Origin: Linum tenue
Taxonomy: Eukaryota > Streptophyta > Magnoliopsida > Malpighiales > Linaceae
Length of the DNA: 64,000 nucleotides
Direction: 5' to 3'
Assembly: GCA_946122785.1 (NCBI GenBank)
Contig: CAMGYJ010000002.1
Span: 22,914,492-22,978,491 of the forward strand
This document shows positions 11,586-23,824 of the stretch, in pieces. The position numbers and the translations under genes are program-made. Below the pieces are notes generated by a model, which was not told the DNA's origin, did no database searches, and saw only the letters and a program-made list of their open reading frames with translations. Each line of letters begins with the position of its first letter. Position 1 is the stretch's first letter.

Positions 11586-14500
11586 TTACATCATATGCCG
11601 TAGCCAGGCAACAAAATCAAAAGAACGACTCGCTATCGGGTACAAAGAAAGGGCCTTTCGAGCCACCAAGTGGGCTACCCTGTTAATACGCCGACCAACA
11701 AATCGAACACTAAACCCCGCACTCTCAGCCAGGTAAAGCAAAACTTCGCGAAATATAACACCTGAAGTACTATCACTCCCCTGAGCCGAGTTAAGCCTGT
11801 CAATTACCACCTTCGCATCTCCCTCAAATTGCACGCTCTCAATCCCTTGTGCCCGGCACCAAAGTATGGCTTCCCGGAGAACCAATAGCTCCACAAGCAA
11901 CGGATCATCCACTCCCGGAAAGCACACCCCTATGGCACCTACCACAACCTCATCCAGCCCCATCATCACCACACCCCCTGCCGAGTGGGACCCATGTCTC
12001 ACCGCCCCATCCCATCTACAAAGGAGAGCACCCAAGGGGGGTTGGGGCGTCGTAGGGCTACAAACCACAGGAACACTCCCTACTACTTCCCTCGGCAGCG
12101 AATTCCATTCCCTCAGTTGCTGGTGGTACTGCCGAAGAAGAGCTGGAATGCCGAACTGTTTGCCTTCAAAGACAACCCAATTCCGCGACTTCCAGATCCG
12201 CCAGAGCAAAGCCACCACCGCCATGATCTGGTGAGGGTCCCTTATAAGGGCAATTAAGCGCTTGAGAAAGAGGGGGAAGGTGTGGCGAGGCAACCCTTGT
12301 CCCACATGCTCTAAGCCCGCATAATCCCACAATGCCCGAGCCACACGACAATCCAAAAAAAGATGTTCCATAGTTTCCGACTCACCCCAGCAGACCGGGC
12401 AGCGGGGATGAACAGCCACCCTCCTTCCAATCAGGGCCTCCGTAGTGGGCAGGAACCGATGTAACACTTGCCATAAGAACACCTTCAATTTGGGCGGGAT
12501 TGCCAGATTCCACACCAGCTTCCAACTTTTCCGATCCATCCAACTCACCGTTGGGCGCCAATCCCCCGCCTGTTGATCCAACGACACGGCTAGGTGATAC
12601 GCAGACTTCACAGAGAAAACCCCATCCCCCGTCATATGCCAGACAAGAGTATCCTCCATAGCCCTTCTGGGCAACGGGATACCACTTATGGCTCGACAAT
12701 CCTCCGGGGGGAACCAATCACCCAGTTTCCCTGTCAACCAACGACCTTTCGCCGGGCAAATGAAATCAGCCACCTTAGTCTCCAACCGATCTGGGATAAC
12801 ACGAGGGTTAAACGTGGGTGGGTCCGGGTGGATAACGGGAATCCAACTTTCTGATAAGGCCGCCACCCTCCTCCCGTCCCCAATCTGCCACCTAAGACCA
12901 CGAACCAACAAACTCCTCCCATACAAAATACTCTGCCAACCCCAGGAGGGCCTTGACCGAGCAGTCGCGGTAAGGAAGGTCTCCCGAGGAAAATACTTCC
13001 CTTTATAAACCTGAGCCAACAGAGACTGGGGATCCATCAAAATACGCCAACCAATCTTAGCAAGGAGCGCTTGGTTAAAGAACTCAAAACGCCGGAACCC
13101 CATCCCTCCCTCATATTTACTACGACACATCCTTCTCCAAGACATCCATCTTATACGAGACTGCCCTTCCTCCACTCCCCACCAAAAACGAGCAACCAGA
13201 CGGTCCAGAATCCTACATAGAGACACCGGCAATTTAAAGCAAGACATCACATGTAAAGGGAGCGCCGAAGCCACTGACTTAATCAGGGTTTCCCTAGCTG
13301 CCGTGGATAATGACCTTTGAGCCCACCCTTGCAGACGAGCCATTAGACGTTCCTCCACAAATCTGAATGTTTCCATCTTAGAACGGGCAATGAGGGAGGG
13401 CAGGCCCAGATATTTATCATGGACACCCACCGCCCCTACTCCCAAGATTTGAGCCAGGAACTCCTGATCAGGCATAGAGATGTTCTTACTAAAACACACA
13501 GCCGACTTTCCCAGATTCACCCGCTGCCCGCTTAATTCCTCATACTCGTTGAGCACCTCTATCAGGTTCTCACATTGTTGAAGCGATCCTCGTAAAAAGA
13601 GATACGAATCATCCGCAAAAAACAGGTGAGAGATCCTGGGAGCACGAGGAGCCACTTCCACACCCTCCAATTTCCCTTCAGCAATGGCCCTACGGAGAAG
13701 CGCCGCAAACCCTTCCGTGCACAACACAAACAGCAGGGGGGAGAGAGGATCACCTTGGCGCAGCCCACGCGACGACCTAAAGAAACCCGCTGGTGAACCA
13801 TTCATGAGAATGGAGAAGGAGGCCGAACCAAGACACTCCCTAATCCAACCAATCCAAGTCTGGCCGAAACCCAGTTTGGTTAGAATCGCAAGCAGAAAGG
13901 TCCACTCAACTCTATCATAGGCCTTTTCCATGTCAACCTTCAGAGCCATATAACCTTTCTTTCCCCGATTTTTGATCTTTAGGTAGTGCATGAGCTCATG
14001 CCCCAACAACACATTCTCCACTATCTGCCTCTCCCGAATAAAAGCATTCTGACCTTCCGAAACAATCTGCGGTAGGAAGGGTGCCAGTCGCTCTGTCATA
14101 ATCTTGGTAATCACCTTATACACAAACTGGCACAAACTAATGGGCCGCAGCTGACGAATGGTCTCCACATTATCCACCTTTGGGATCAGAGTAAGCCAAG
14201 TATGATTGAAACTCCGCAAGAGTCGGCCCGTTCGAAAAAATGAGCATACAGCATCAACCACAGATTCGCCCACTATATCCCAAAAGGATTTGAAAAACTT
14301 CCCCATGAAGCCATCCGAACCCGGCGCCTGCTTGGATCCCATCGAGAAAACCGTACTACGAACTTCCGCAGGCAGAACCTCAGCAGTAAGCTGAGCGTTC
14401 ATTTCATCAGTAACCTTCCTCAGCAGAGGCAGGGCATCTACCCTGCCCTCTATATCTGGGGCCTGGGTTTCCGAAGTAAAAAGGTGTTGATAAAACTCAG

Positions 14501-15680
14501 TAGCCATATCTGCCTTCCCCTTCTCCTCCGTAATCCACTCCCCTTCGTCATTCCTCAAACCCGTCACAAAATTACGCTTTCGTCTGGCTCGAGTGACCGT
14601 ATGAAAATAGGAAGTATTCTGGTCTCCACGTCGAAGCCAGCGAACTCTGGATTTCTGCTACCAGTACATTTCCTCCGCTTCCCACTGTCGACTAAGGTCA
14701 CTCTCCAGCACGCGCACCTCATCCCAATTAATCGGGGACACCTGTTTGATGCGATCAATCTCCGACTGAAGAGTGTTAATATTCCGAAGAGAATTGGTCG
14801 TCCCTGCTCTACTCCAGTCATATAACAGGTGTCGGAGGCGCTTCAAACGGGTCCAGAGTTTATACATCGGAGAACCTTCCAACTCTTCGTTCCACACATA
14901 GACCACCATTGCCCTCACCTCCGGGTTATCAGCCCACCGAGCATCAAACCGAAACAGGGGTCGACAATGACGGGGGTACGCCTTGTCAGAGAACAACAAG
15001 GCCCTATGATCAGAACCCTGATCCGTGAAATGTTTGACCAGCGAGTCGGGGAACCTATCCATCCAAGCCTGAGAGCAAAGGGCTCGATCGAGTCTTTCAC
15101 GAATACACGCTTGGCCCATTCTCTTATTCGTCCACGTGAAGGGGTCCCCCTGGAACCCCGGATCATGTAGCCCTAAATCATCGATAAAAGATTGGAGCGC
15201 AATTGATTGACCCACATGCCACACATTTCCCCCAGCCTTTTCTCCAGCATGCAAAGTAGCATTAAAATCGCCCATTACCACAAACGGTAACTGGATATCA
15301 TCACAAATTTGTCTAAGCTGGGCAAGCTGGGAAGCTCTTTGGGGCTCAATACAACTAATGTACACACCAACCACCACATAAGAAAAATCGCCTTCATTAA
15401 TACGAATGCAAATCGCAAAATCAGAATGAAAAAAAACCGAAGCATCAACTTCAGGCATCCAAGCTACAACTAGCCCCCCCGATGCATCGACTGCATCAAC
15501 AAAATAACAATTCTAAAATTGAAAGCCTAAACCCCTCAAACGACGGGAAACGACACGTCGACGAGACCGAGTCTCAGAAAAGAAAACAATATCTGGCCGA
15601 TTCGACCGAACCAGACCCGCAGCAGTCTGAAATGTGAGGGAGGGTCCAATTCCTCTCACATTCCATGCTAAAATCTTCAT
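11586..15680 (-). pseudogene. LINE ORF2: endonuclease - reverse transcriptase - RNase H, two TAG stops
   Basis: The frame is open over 1,365 codons from ATG 15680-15678 to the stop at 11588-11586, except for TAG at 15515-15513 (codon 56) and TAG at 14660-14658 (codon 341). The apurinic-type endonuclease is at the N-terminus (MKILAWNVRGIG; VVMGDFNATL; DQGSDHRALLF). The RT follows, with DMEKAYDRVEW, GLRQGDPLSPLLF and the catalytic HLFFADDSYLF. Next come zf-RVT (RCPVCWGESETMEHLFLDC) and RNase H (CRWDGAV...VELLVLREA...FEGDAKVV...RVAHLVA). Both stops could be C-to-T changes of CAG codons, a CHG methylation context. Without readthrough no full ORF2 protein can be made. The ATG overlaps the ORF1 stop (ATGA). 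Confidence 0.92.
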
Positions 15681-17618
15681 TTATCCACCTGGGGCCATTC
15701 TCGGCTGGCTTCCTCCACCGATTTCAGCATGTCCTCCTCCACTTCTTCCACAAACTGTTTCTTCCCTGACGAATTCTCATCAACTTCATCCGCAACCTCA
15801 CTCCAAGTTCGTTTCCGCCCTCCCATCCCATTCCCTTCGACATTCGATCCATATTCATCTATCTGGCCCACATCTCCCGCCACCTTACAAGCCTCAAAGG
15901 CCTGAACCACCTGGCTGACTCTTCCCGGCAGTATCGGTATGCGGGTTTTAGGTGGAGCCCGACTTCTGATCACAAACTGATCTGCCGCTCCATCCGATAG
16001 CGTTGCATCAGAATCATCCTCCACCGCGCCCTTGCTCGTCAACTCCGGTTCCCACTCCTCGGATTCCTCCCCAACCATCACCATTTCCCCCTTTCTCAGC
16101 CGAGCAGCCTCCTGCGTGTCAACCTCGTCACCCGCACCCATCGAACTGCCGCCCAGCTTCCTGGATGGAGGCCTATCCCCCCTCCAACGACGCCACAAGG
16201 AAGCCTCCCTGGTCTCGGTCAGCACACCCCTCACCCCCATCCGACCGGTTTTCCTTCTCAACCCCAGCAGAAATCAAGGGCAAATCATCCTCTGATTCCT
16301 CAAGAAGGAGTTTGCACCGGCAGACAGCTAGCTTGTGATGTGTATCCGGTGATGTCTTCACCTTCTTCAACCCGCGATGGAGTCTCTTTCTACCGCCCGT
16401 CTTCACCACCTCCTGCCCCTGACCCGCCAACACACCGTTTCGCTTACGCCCAGCTGGAGACGGGGCATCCAGCTTCCCCCCACCCCTATCAATCCGCTTC
16501 CCTCCACGACGGCCACGCCGTTCCAGCCGCGGACCCTCCTGTTTCACATCCACGGGAGCCGCCGGGCGATTCAGCCGTGCCATTTGGACCGGCTTGGAGA
16601 TCGCGAAGCCCCGAGGGCTCGTACGACGCCTGATCGGCTCCTCCACCTCTTCCCGCTGCAATGGCCCCTTGCCCGTCGCCCTCAGAGTTTCCTGGCGACC
16701 ATTTTCCTCCCCCCGGAGCCCCACCCTAGCCCGCCGAGGATCATGCTGCCCTGCAGTGGCTGAGCTCTCGGGCTTCCTCGTAGCACGCGCACCCTCCGTG
16801 CCCGCCATCTCCCGGCTCCCAGCTCGACGAGGCACCTCCGCCTTTGCCTGTTGCGGCTGCCGCAATGATTTATTAACCCAAACAGTTGGGGGATTCTCCT
16901 CATCAGCCACGTAGATCTTCACTCCCCGTTTCCGCGTGGACATGTGCATACCAAATTTTTCTTTTCTGGTAGGGGGGTCGAAGGTACACTCACGTTGGAA
17001 GTGCCCAACCCGTCCACAGCGAAAGCAGAAACTCGGGAGCTGCTCGTACTTGAGAGCTACCCAAAAACACCCAATTTCATCATTGGCCGCCAAGACCTGT
17101 GATCGAAGCGGCTTGGAGAAATCAATTAAGGCACGAACCTTAACAAAACACTGATTCGAGTCATGACAAGTAAAGACTCCAGTCTCCAGCACCTTCCCAA
17201 CAGTATCATTGGCCACTTTCCGGCCGAACTGAATTGTGCAACAGTCATCCTTGATGTCGCAGAGCTGTACATGGAAAGGGGCCACGGCCAACTCCTCAAA
17301 AACTTGCTTCGTGATCGTGGGAGTCCATGCTCTCACATGGAAAACACGATCGTTAATCACCCAAGGAGAGCATTTGATGACCCAATTCCTAGATGCTTCG
17401 TTGGGGAGCACAACTTCAAAAAGCCCAAACCGAGATTCCATAACTTGAAGCCTTCCTTTTCCTTGCCATGGCGTCTCAAGAGCTTCTCGCATCTGCCGGG
17501 GAGTGAATGGATCAGCCGAGAACAGTCTCCCCAGCACCGACCTCGAGCTTTGATATTTGGTTGAGTGAACCTCTTCCAGGGAAAAATGCACAACCTGATC
17601 ATCAGAAACACGCGCCAT
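15677..17618 (-). pseudogene. LINE ORF1 (gag-like RNA-binding protein), frameshifted
   Basis: ORF1 probably starts at ATG 17618-17616 (MARVSDDQVVHFSLEE). An N-terminal DUF4283-like region is followed by the zinc knuckle CFRCGRVGHFQREC (CX2CX4HX4C), then a basic low-complexity tail that likely binds RNA. The first frame ends at 16173. The neighbouring frame is open from about 16261 to the TGA at 15679-15677, immediately overlapping the ORF2 ATG. The simplest reading is one frameshift around 16170-16260 in an ancestral ORF1 of about 647 codons. The frame is also open upstream to 18680 (354 more codons), but that part resembles no domain I know and is probably the 5' UTR. Confidence 0.8.
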
Positions 17619-18680
17619 TCTCCCTGCGTCCTGGTCAATAGGCAGTGTTAGCTGCGTACTAACTGGGTTTTGGAACACAGAGGAAAACACAGCACAGTGA
17701 AACAGAGGGAGGGACGAGAACCCCAGGACACCCGAGTTCTTACCCTTGAAAAAACCGTCCAGCCGAGAACTCCTCTCCAAAGCGATGCTCTTTTCCCCAA
17801 CTTGTGACTCAGAGTCTGTATTTTTTGTGGGTGTGAGAACAGCCCGGAAGGGTGATGTTATAAAGGGACGTCGGGGAGTCCCCCCAGTGCAAGGAGTCCT
17901 CGTAGACCCGGTGTGCTTTAGGTTTTCCTTGGCGGTTGTGGTTTCAAAACTCAACCGAAACTGATCCTCCCCCGAGATCCTCGGGATAACCAAACAACAA
18001 CCACGGATCGCCAGCTCACCGCTGGATCCGATCCGCACCAAATTCGGAAATTTTCTCGGTCGAACGAACTCGACCAAACTCTTCAAATCGGCCGCCGGCG
18101 GTTGGACGGAGGGCCACCCCCCCATCACCGGCGTCGCTGGCGTCTCTGCGTAAAAGGCACTACCCCCTGCAAAGCTGCATGCAGCCGTCAGGGGGCTCTT
18201 GGCCTGAGAGGGAGCAATATCAGCATCTGACTTCCCCCTTTCTTTCGATGATTGATCATTTTTCAACCAATCACCCTCATCAGTCTCCAACGATGACGGC
18301 AAAGTAAATCGCCATCCCACTTTTGGTTCCGGTCGCAGACAACTCCGCTTTGCCAGATTTGGGCGCCCGAGACTCGGTGCGCAATTTATCTTCTTCCGTT
18401 TGCGCATCCACGATGCAGTCGGCCCGGACTCTACCGGTGTCGAAGACATAGGTTTTCGGTGTCGGCCATCTCGTAGCTCAAAAACACCCCAAACTCTGGT
18501 TTTTGCAACTCTCACACTACCATCAGTTTCCTGGACATCTTCGGTCGTCCACGATTTCGTGAACTCAGCCTCCCATCCCTGGTTTGATAAGCTGGCCTCC
18601 AAGATTCCGGTGAGAACTATACTCAGGAGGCGTCCGATGTAGACACAAATCTGGAAGAGAGAGGAGAGAGCCCCTCTCAT

Positions 18681-19324
18681 ATTTTTTTTTATATATTTTT
18701 TTAATAAAAAAATTGAGGCCTTTTTTACCAGTCCATAACATGGTGGTATTGATTGGTATTAAAATAAGAGCATACCACCTCTCATACTAGGGTGGTATAG
18801 TGTGATATTTTTTTATCCTGTGTTTTTTTCACCCAGAAATTTTTAGATCTAAATAGATCATGATGAAGTCGTTCCTTCTATGCAAATATTTTCAAAAACA
18901 ACTTAAAAACGAAGAAGATACCATATGGTATGGAGTTGATAACGAGAGGTATGAAAAAAATTTCTCAAAAAATATTGAAAATGGATATCATTTTGTAGAG
19001 CACAATGAACTCATTCCCTCATGCAAAAAAAATTGAAATCCGAGTTAGAACGAAGAAGATAAGAGCCGATTAAGAAAACTAAGGGCAATAAAATGTCTTT
19101 AATTCTTCATCCTTAGATATGAATATTTTGGGCCCACTTAAAAAGGAAGGTCCTAATTTAGTCATGCACTCTAACTTGAGCCCAATTAGACGAAAAGCCG
19201 ATGTCACTTGTGTAATATCACTTACCAAATCCTCCCTACTAACAAAGATACATACGGATTATGATTGTAAAATAGTATACAATAATTACAAGTATTGTGA
19301 AATGTTGAATTTATGAAAATGTGT
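18681..19324. other. Short intergenic stretch between LINE and nested copia element
   Basis: T-rich flank with a local inverted repeat of GGTGGTAT/ATACCACC (about 18740-18800). No gene recognised. Confidence 0.4.
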
Positions 19325-19624
19325 TAACAACAGTTTTCAATTTAGGGTTTGAGAGAAGACAATGTGGCCTTCTCCATTCTTCTGATTTCAATATACAGTG
19401 TGACTACAGTCCAAGCTCACCAACTGTGCTGGGTGAAATCCTCTTAGTGAAAGGATTAAACATAAATAGTAAATGGGTCGCTTTAAGGCCGTGAACAATA
19501 GAAGCAATGGTATTGGATATTTGTTGAGCCATTAAGCCCATGACACGTGACCCACTGGACTTGGCTAAGACAAGAACAACAGGACGACGATGTCTACCTA
19601 AGTTGGTCTTAAGCTTCCTATTCC
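19325..19624 (-). repeat. Copia 3' LTR
   Basis: About 300 bp similar to the split copy at 28595-28778 plus 30526-30631. Shared landmarks are GAGAAGACAA, CTTCTGATTTCAATATA, TGTGACTACAGTCCAAG, GGGTGAAATCCTCT and CATGACACGTGAC. The ends are approximate. Confidence 0.7.
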
Positions 19625-19639
19625 TGTTATGGGAAACAT

Positions 19640-20347
19640 GACCTAACCTATAAGGACATAGATTGAAGTAATTAGTTGTGCTTAGGCAACAACTCTTGAA
19701 GGACTAAGACATGACTTCTATACCTCAACTCTTGAAGGACTACTGACATGACTTCTATCAAGTTTGTATAAACCATTATAGAGCTCAGGAGAACAAATCA
19801 TTTGCATATTTAACATGTCCCGTATGAAGCAAAAATATGAGAAGAATGTCAAATACAAGTTGTTCTTTTAAGTAAGCTTGCTCACAAAAGCAAGATTAAA
19901 ACTAAATTCAAGAACAAACAGAACATCTTCAATGTTAAATTCTCCATGAATTGACACATCCCATATGACTAGCTCGAACACTCTGCCATGTTGCTAATGT
20001 GATCATTTGCGCATTATTGGTTATCACATTGCTAGAGAATAGCTTGGAGTCACAAATTATGTGGTATGTGGCTCCAGTGTCAAGAATCCACAACTCTTGA
20101 TTATTATGTGACAAATTAGGAAATGTTTTGGAGAGGTGTTACTGTTTTGACTTTTGAGGTTTGATGCTCCAACCTCCAGCGTTGTTGTCATTGTTCTTCA
20201 ACAAGTTCACCAGGGCATCATACTGCTCCTTTCCAAGTGTAACTCTTTCATTCCCAGACTCATTTCTAATGGTTCCATTGACATGTCTATATCCTTGACC
20301 ATTTGAACTTCGACCACCTCTTGGACTCATTCCTAGTGGCCCACCAT
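19640..20347 (-). pseudogene. Copia gag C-terminus and protease remnant
   Basis: Reading the minus strand from 20347: a gag-like C-terminal part (VTLGKEQYDALVNLLK) and a stop at 20139, then, after a frame change, ELWILDTGATYHIICDSKLF. The latter is the copia protease active-site region with D-T-G-A. The segment after that decays into stops and reaches the 3' LTR, so essentially all of pol downstream of the protease has been deleted. Confidence 0.75.
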
Positions 20348-20453
20348 GCTCTCCCGTAACCAGTCTAGCTCGCTGCTGTCTCCTAAGTTGGCGGCAAGTT
20401 CGTTCAAGCTCTGGATCCAACGGCAGTAAACCTCCTGACTGGCTACGGGTCAT
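20139..20453 (-). pseudogene. Chimeric ORF across the gypsy/copia junction
   Basis: A 104-codon frame starts at the gypsy gag ATG (MTRSQSGGLLPLDPEL...) and after RLVTGE crosses the insertion junction at 20348, continuing in frame into copia gag C-terminal sequence (VTLGKEQYDALVNLLK) to a stop at 20139. It is a by-product of the insertion, and no function is suggested. A leader and PBS lie upstream of the ATG, so transcription from the neighbouring LTR is conceivable. Confidence 0.7.
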
Positions 20454-20575
20454 GCACTACCTGCACACACTCAAGCAAGCAAACCCGTGAAGGCACAAGT
20501 GGGACAAAGCAAAAACTCAATGCAAAAAATGAAAATGCTAAAGTAACAGAAATCACTTTTCTTCAACAACCTAGC

Positions 20576-20597
20576 CGTTCCCCGGCAACGGCGCCAA
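20576..20597 (-). promoter_or_regulatory. Gypsy primer binding site (second copy)
   Basis: TGGCGCCGTTGCCGGGGAAC on the minus strand, five or so bases after the LTR end. It is the PBS form usual in Athila/Tat elements. Its presence after the 3' LTR shows that the element continues into a second internal unit. Confidence 0.8.
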
Positions 20598-20602
20598 AAA
20601 CC

Positions 20603-21964
20603 TGACTCACTCCTACTGTCACCCTAGAAAATGGCCAAGTATAACCACTTCCTAAAGCGTAGTATAGCGGGTCGGGTTTTAATGTCAACCCAGGTCCTAG
20701 ATGTGATGACTACTCGGTGAATTCTTGTTATTTAGCGGTGAACTTTTAGTGAAACTCAAGCAAACAAAACACAAAGCAAGTAAACGGTTTGTTGTCAAGT
20801 CAAGAGAGGTCACCCGGATATGGTTTCCCCCTAGACTGCAGTTAAGTCGGATTGCATTTTACCAAGTTCAGTTTTCATGAAAGTTATACTGCGGAAGGTT
20901 CTCAATTAGCCTGAAGTCTCGACTAAAGGTCTCCAGACCCTCTCAATCTGAGTCTCTAGCGGGCGACTAACCTCCACCGGAGTAAACAGATTGAGGCCCT
21001 AATGAACCAAACCTCCACTACCGAATCGACTTCGGTACAGAATAGCGAATTGGCTCCTCGACTAAAGTCACCAATTCGCTACCTTCGATTAAGGGTACTC
21101 TATCAACCTAGGCAGATATTCTCATTCCAGGTTAAAGCAGAAACAACAGGAATTTGATCAGGATTCAAGTCATTCAATCAATCAAACCTCAATCGAATAT
21201 AATCAATTCACAAACACTGTACTTGGGTTCATACAATCAGACCTAGCATACAAATCTAGGGTTCTCCATACCCAGATGAATGGGGAAACTACTCCATAGA
21301 GAAAGAAGCAAAAGCAGATTCAGACACGGAAATCATACTGTGAAGTTGGATTCCTGCTTCTGGACGTTTAATCGCACTTCTCCAAGCTCAAGACGGGCTC
21401 CAATGGTGTTGAAGATCGATCTATGGCGCTTGAGAACTCTGGTTCGACGCTTTCTCTCTCTAGGTATCGGTTTCTCTCTCAAAAACTCGGAACCCCTTTG
21501 AAAATTGGCCTTCTTCTTGTTTTATCAGCTGCCTGTCGCGATACCCGGTCAAAATACCCGGTCGGGTATTTTATGGTTCGACCGGGTATTTTATGAAACG
21601 CACCGTCTGACTAAGGGAAAAATACCCGGTCTACCACCAAAATCCCCGACCGGGGATTTATCGCCATCGCCCGGGCCCCCTTCTGCTTCTCACGGGTGCC
21701 CGAAGGAGGAAATACCCGGTCGAGGCCAGAATATACCCGGTCGGGTATTTCTTCCTTTGACCGGGTATTTTGGTCCAGCAGCATCCTTGTCCAATCTTCG
21801 CTCCTTTCGATCCAGAACTCGTTCCTTCGCCTCGATTCCAACGCCAGGACCTGAAATATGACATAAACACACAACCTAGCGTAAAATCGGCTTAAAATAC
21901 GAGATTCCTCATCACAAACGACTTCAGAATAGGGGTGAAAACATGTATGATTATCGGTCTATCA
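20603..21964 (-). repeat. Gypsy LTR, left copy (1,362 bp)
   Basis: Bounded by TGACTCAC on the left and CTATCA on the right (TGATAG...GTCA on the minus strand). It is followed on the right by the polypurine tract and on the left by a PBS. It contains a cluster of TACCCGGTC/GACCGGGTA words between 21539 and 21775. Apparently identical to 26800-28161. Confidence 0.85.
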
Positions 21965-21981
21965 AACTCCCCCACACTTAA
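21965..21981 (-). promoter_or_regulatory. Polypurine tract of the gypsy element
   Basis: AAGTGTGGGGGAGTT on the minus strand immediately before the 3' LTR start TGATAG. It is a strong match to the Athila/Tat-type PPT. A near copy (TTAAGTGTGGGGGGATG) occurs 1.5 kb upstream at about 23494-23510. Confidence 0.8.
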
Positions 21982-23824
21982 CCGTTTGCTTGTCCCCAAG
22001 CAAACCGAGTCAGACACTAGGTAAGCTTACATATTTCAATCAACCAACACTGGGGACAAGTCATAAAGGCACAAAACACGTGAATCGCACTGGTTTTCAA
22101 ACATCAATACATGCACAACCTCAATGACAACCTGGACAACCACCACAAAGGACATTCGAATGCAGCAAATCGAGTAAAGGAAGAGTCTCTCGTCTGTTCA
22201 CTAGCCAACCTAGACTTGATTCAACCGCCTACTCAAAACAGTCAACTCATGCATCCAACTCAAAACATCAGAATAGAGACCGAGCAATCTAGGTCCTCAC
22301 CGGGGTACAAGAGCATATAGAGAATGGAAATGAATCGCTCACTCTCGACCAGTGGGGTCAGGACATTTTTTGATGCGAAAGATGCGCATGCTATTTCTCT
22401 CAATCCCTATCATCTCTTCACCATGATGGCAGCCTCTAAATGCTAGAGTTCACATATGGGGTGTCACCACTAACTAATCAGGAGGTCTTAGATACAGGTT
22501 CAAATGACTGGCTAGGGTCTTGGACATGGGGAAAAGGCCTTTAGGTGGTGGAAGTATTCATAGCAAAAAGGTTCCACATTTTCCAAACACACAATCACAG
22601 TCAAACAACCCGGTATTTCCTTTCTGCTATTCTGCATTACTCAACATCTTAAGAGCACAAGAGTGAAGGAGACATAATCATCAGCATTTCCAAGCCAGAC
22701 CGCTAAGAACCACTGCTTACTGGGCATTATTCAGATTTTTGGTAGTGGCTCTCTTTTACTTTCATTTTCTTTGTTTTTCTTTCATTTTTCTTTTCATTCC
22801 TTAAGAGAACCACCACTTCTGCATAAATTACAAACACCTGCCCAATTTTTAAGCACTACCTCCAACACTCACATAGACTTTAGCAGAAACAGCAGAGAAT
22901 ATATAAAACCACTCTGTGGAACCTTCTAAAAGATGCAACAAGGGTGATTTTTTCATTATAGACCAAAAGAAAGGATAACACACGGCTCAAAGGGGCTGAC
23001 TAGGGGATATGACACATCAGGACAGTCAGTTTTGGGCGTGGGCTAATCCTATGCCCCCATCATCTTAGCTAGTGACAACGTGAATGCTACACATCATGGA
23101 AGAGGGATCTATCGCACAAGAAAGAAACGAGCAGGCTCAAATCTCACATGGCTACCTATATGCTCTATCTCACATTCTGATACCCTGAACTAGATGCATA
23201 AACGACTGTCAAGGACAAGTAATCAGATCAAGTCAGATCAAGTCACAGTTGGCAAGCAAACAGTTGAAAAACTGAACCCCTACATCATTCTACTGCACAT
23301 TTCAGTCCTCATCATAGGTTGTCCTAGTCGCAAACAAGTTGTCATGCATTAATCCGAAAACCAATCAATTCATCCATCAAAACACAGTGCCAATATGATC
23401 AAACAGCAGTACTTGGAGCCCTCAAATCGTAAGATTTGGACAGTGGACTAGGCTCCAAGCACACAAACAGAGCTAATGCAGTCAAAAGATAAACATCCCC
23501 CCACACTTAAGATCGACATTGCCCTCAATGGAGAAGAGGGAAGGAAAGGGGAACGATGTTACCGGTATGCACGGACTGCAGGGGACTGGAAATGGACCAG
23601 TCAGGGTCACAGCACAGCTCAAGGGAAACAGAAGAGCTCAAACGCAATATGTTAGGTCCAATGTCAGCCCAATAAGACAGCGTCCAAAACAAAATAAAAC
23701 AAACCAAAACAAAACCAAATCGCAATCCGACTCGAAACATAAGAAAGAAAGTCAAACTGTGGTGGGGTTGCCTCCCCACAAGCGCTTCTTTACCGTCTTT
23801 CAGCTGGACGCCCATGGTGGATAC
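21982..23824 (-). other. 3' non-coding region of the gypsy element
   Basis: About 1.8 kb between the end of the gag-protease ORF and the polypurine tract with no long ORF. It starts near a second PPT-like motif. In Athila-type elements this interval can hold an env-like ORF; none is visible here. Confidence 0.6.

Larger units (their letters stand above)
11536..18680 (-). mobile_element. Near full-length L1-type LINE, about 7.1 kb
   Basis: On the minus strand the element starts with GAGAGGGGCTCTCTCC (18678 downward). It carries a gag-like ORF1 and an ORF2 with endonuclease, RT, zf-RVT and RNase H, and ends in a 10-A tail (T tract 11536-11545). Its protein family is the same as the truncated LINE at 3.4-5.0 kb. 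A target duplication was not found: the left flank reads ...TATTATTCAC and the right flank is T-rich. The damage seen (one ORF1 frameshift and two ORF2 stops) is small for a 7-kb element, so it is not very old. Confidence 0.9.

Noticed and set aside
11586..15680. Two TAG stops as a recoded amber codon in the LINE
   Set aside because: Related LINEs in the window do not use in-frame TAG, and both stops are simply explained by C-to-T decay of CAG.
16340..17564. Several plus-strand frames of 100-130 codons over the LINE
   Set aside because: They lie opposite the long minus-strand ORF1 of the LINE with its zinc knuckle and are mirror frames of it.
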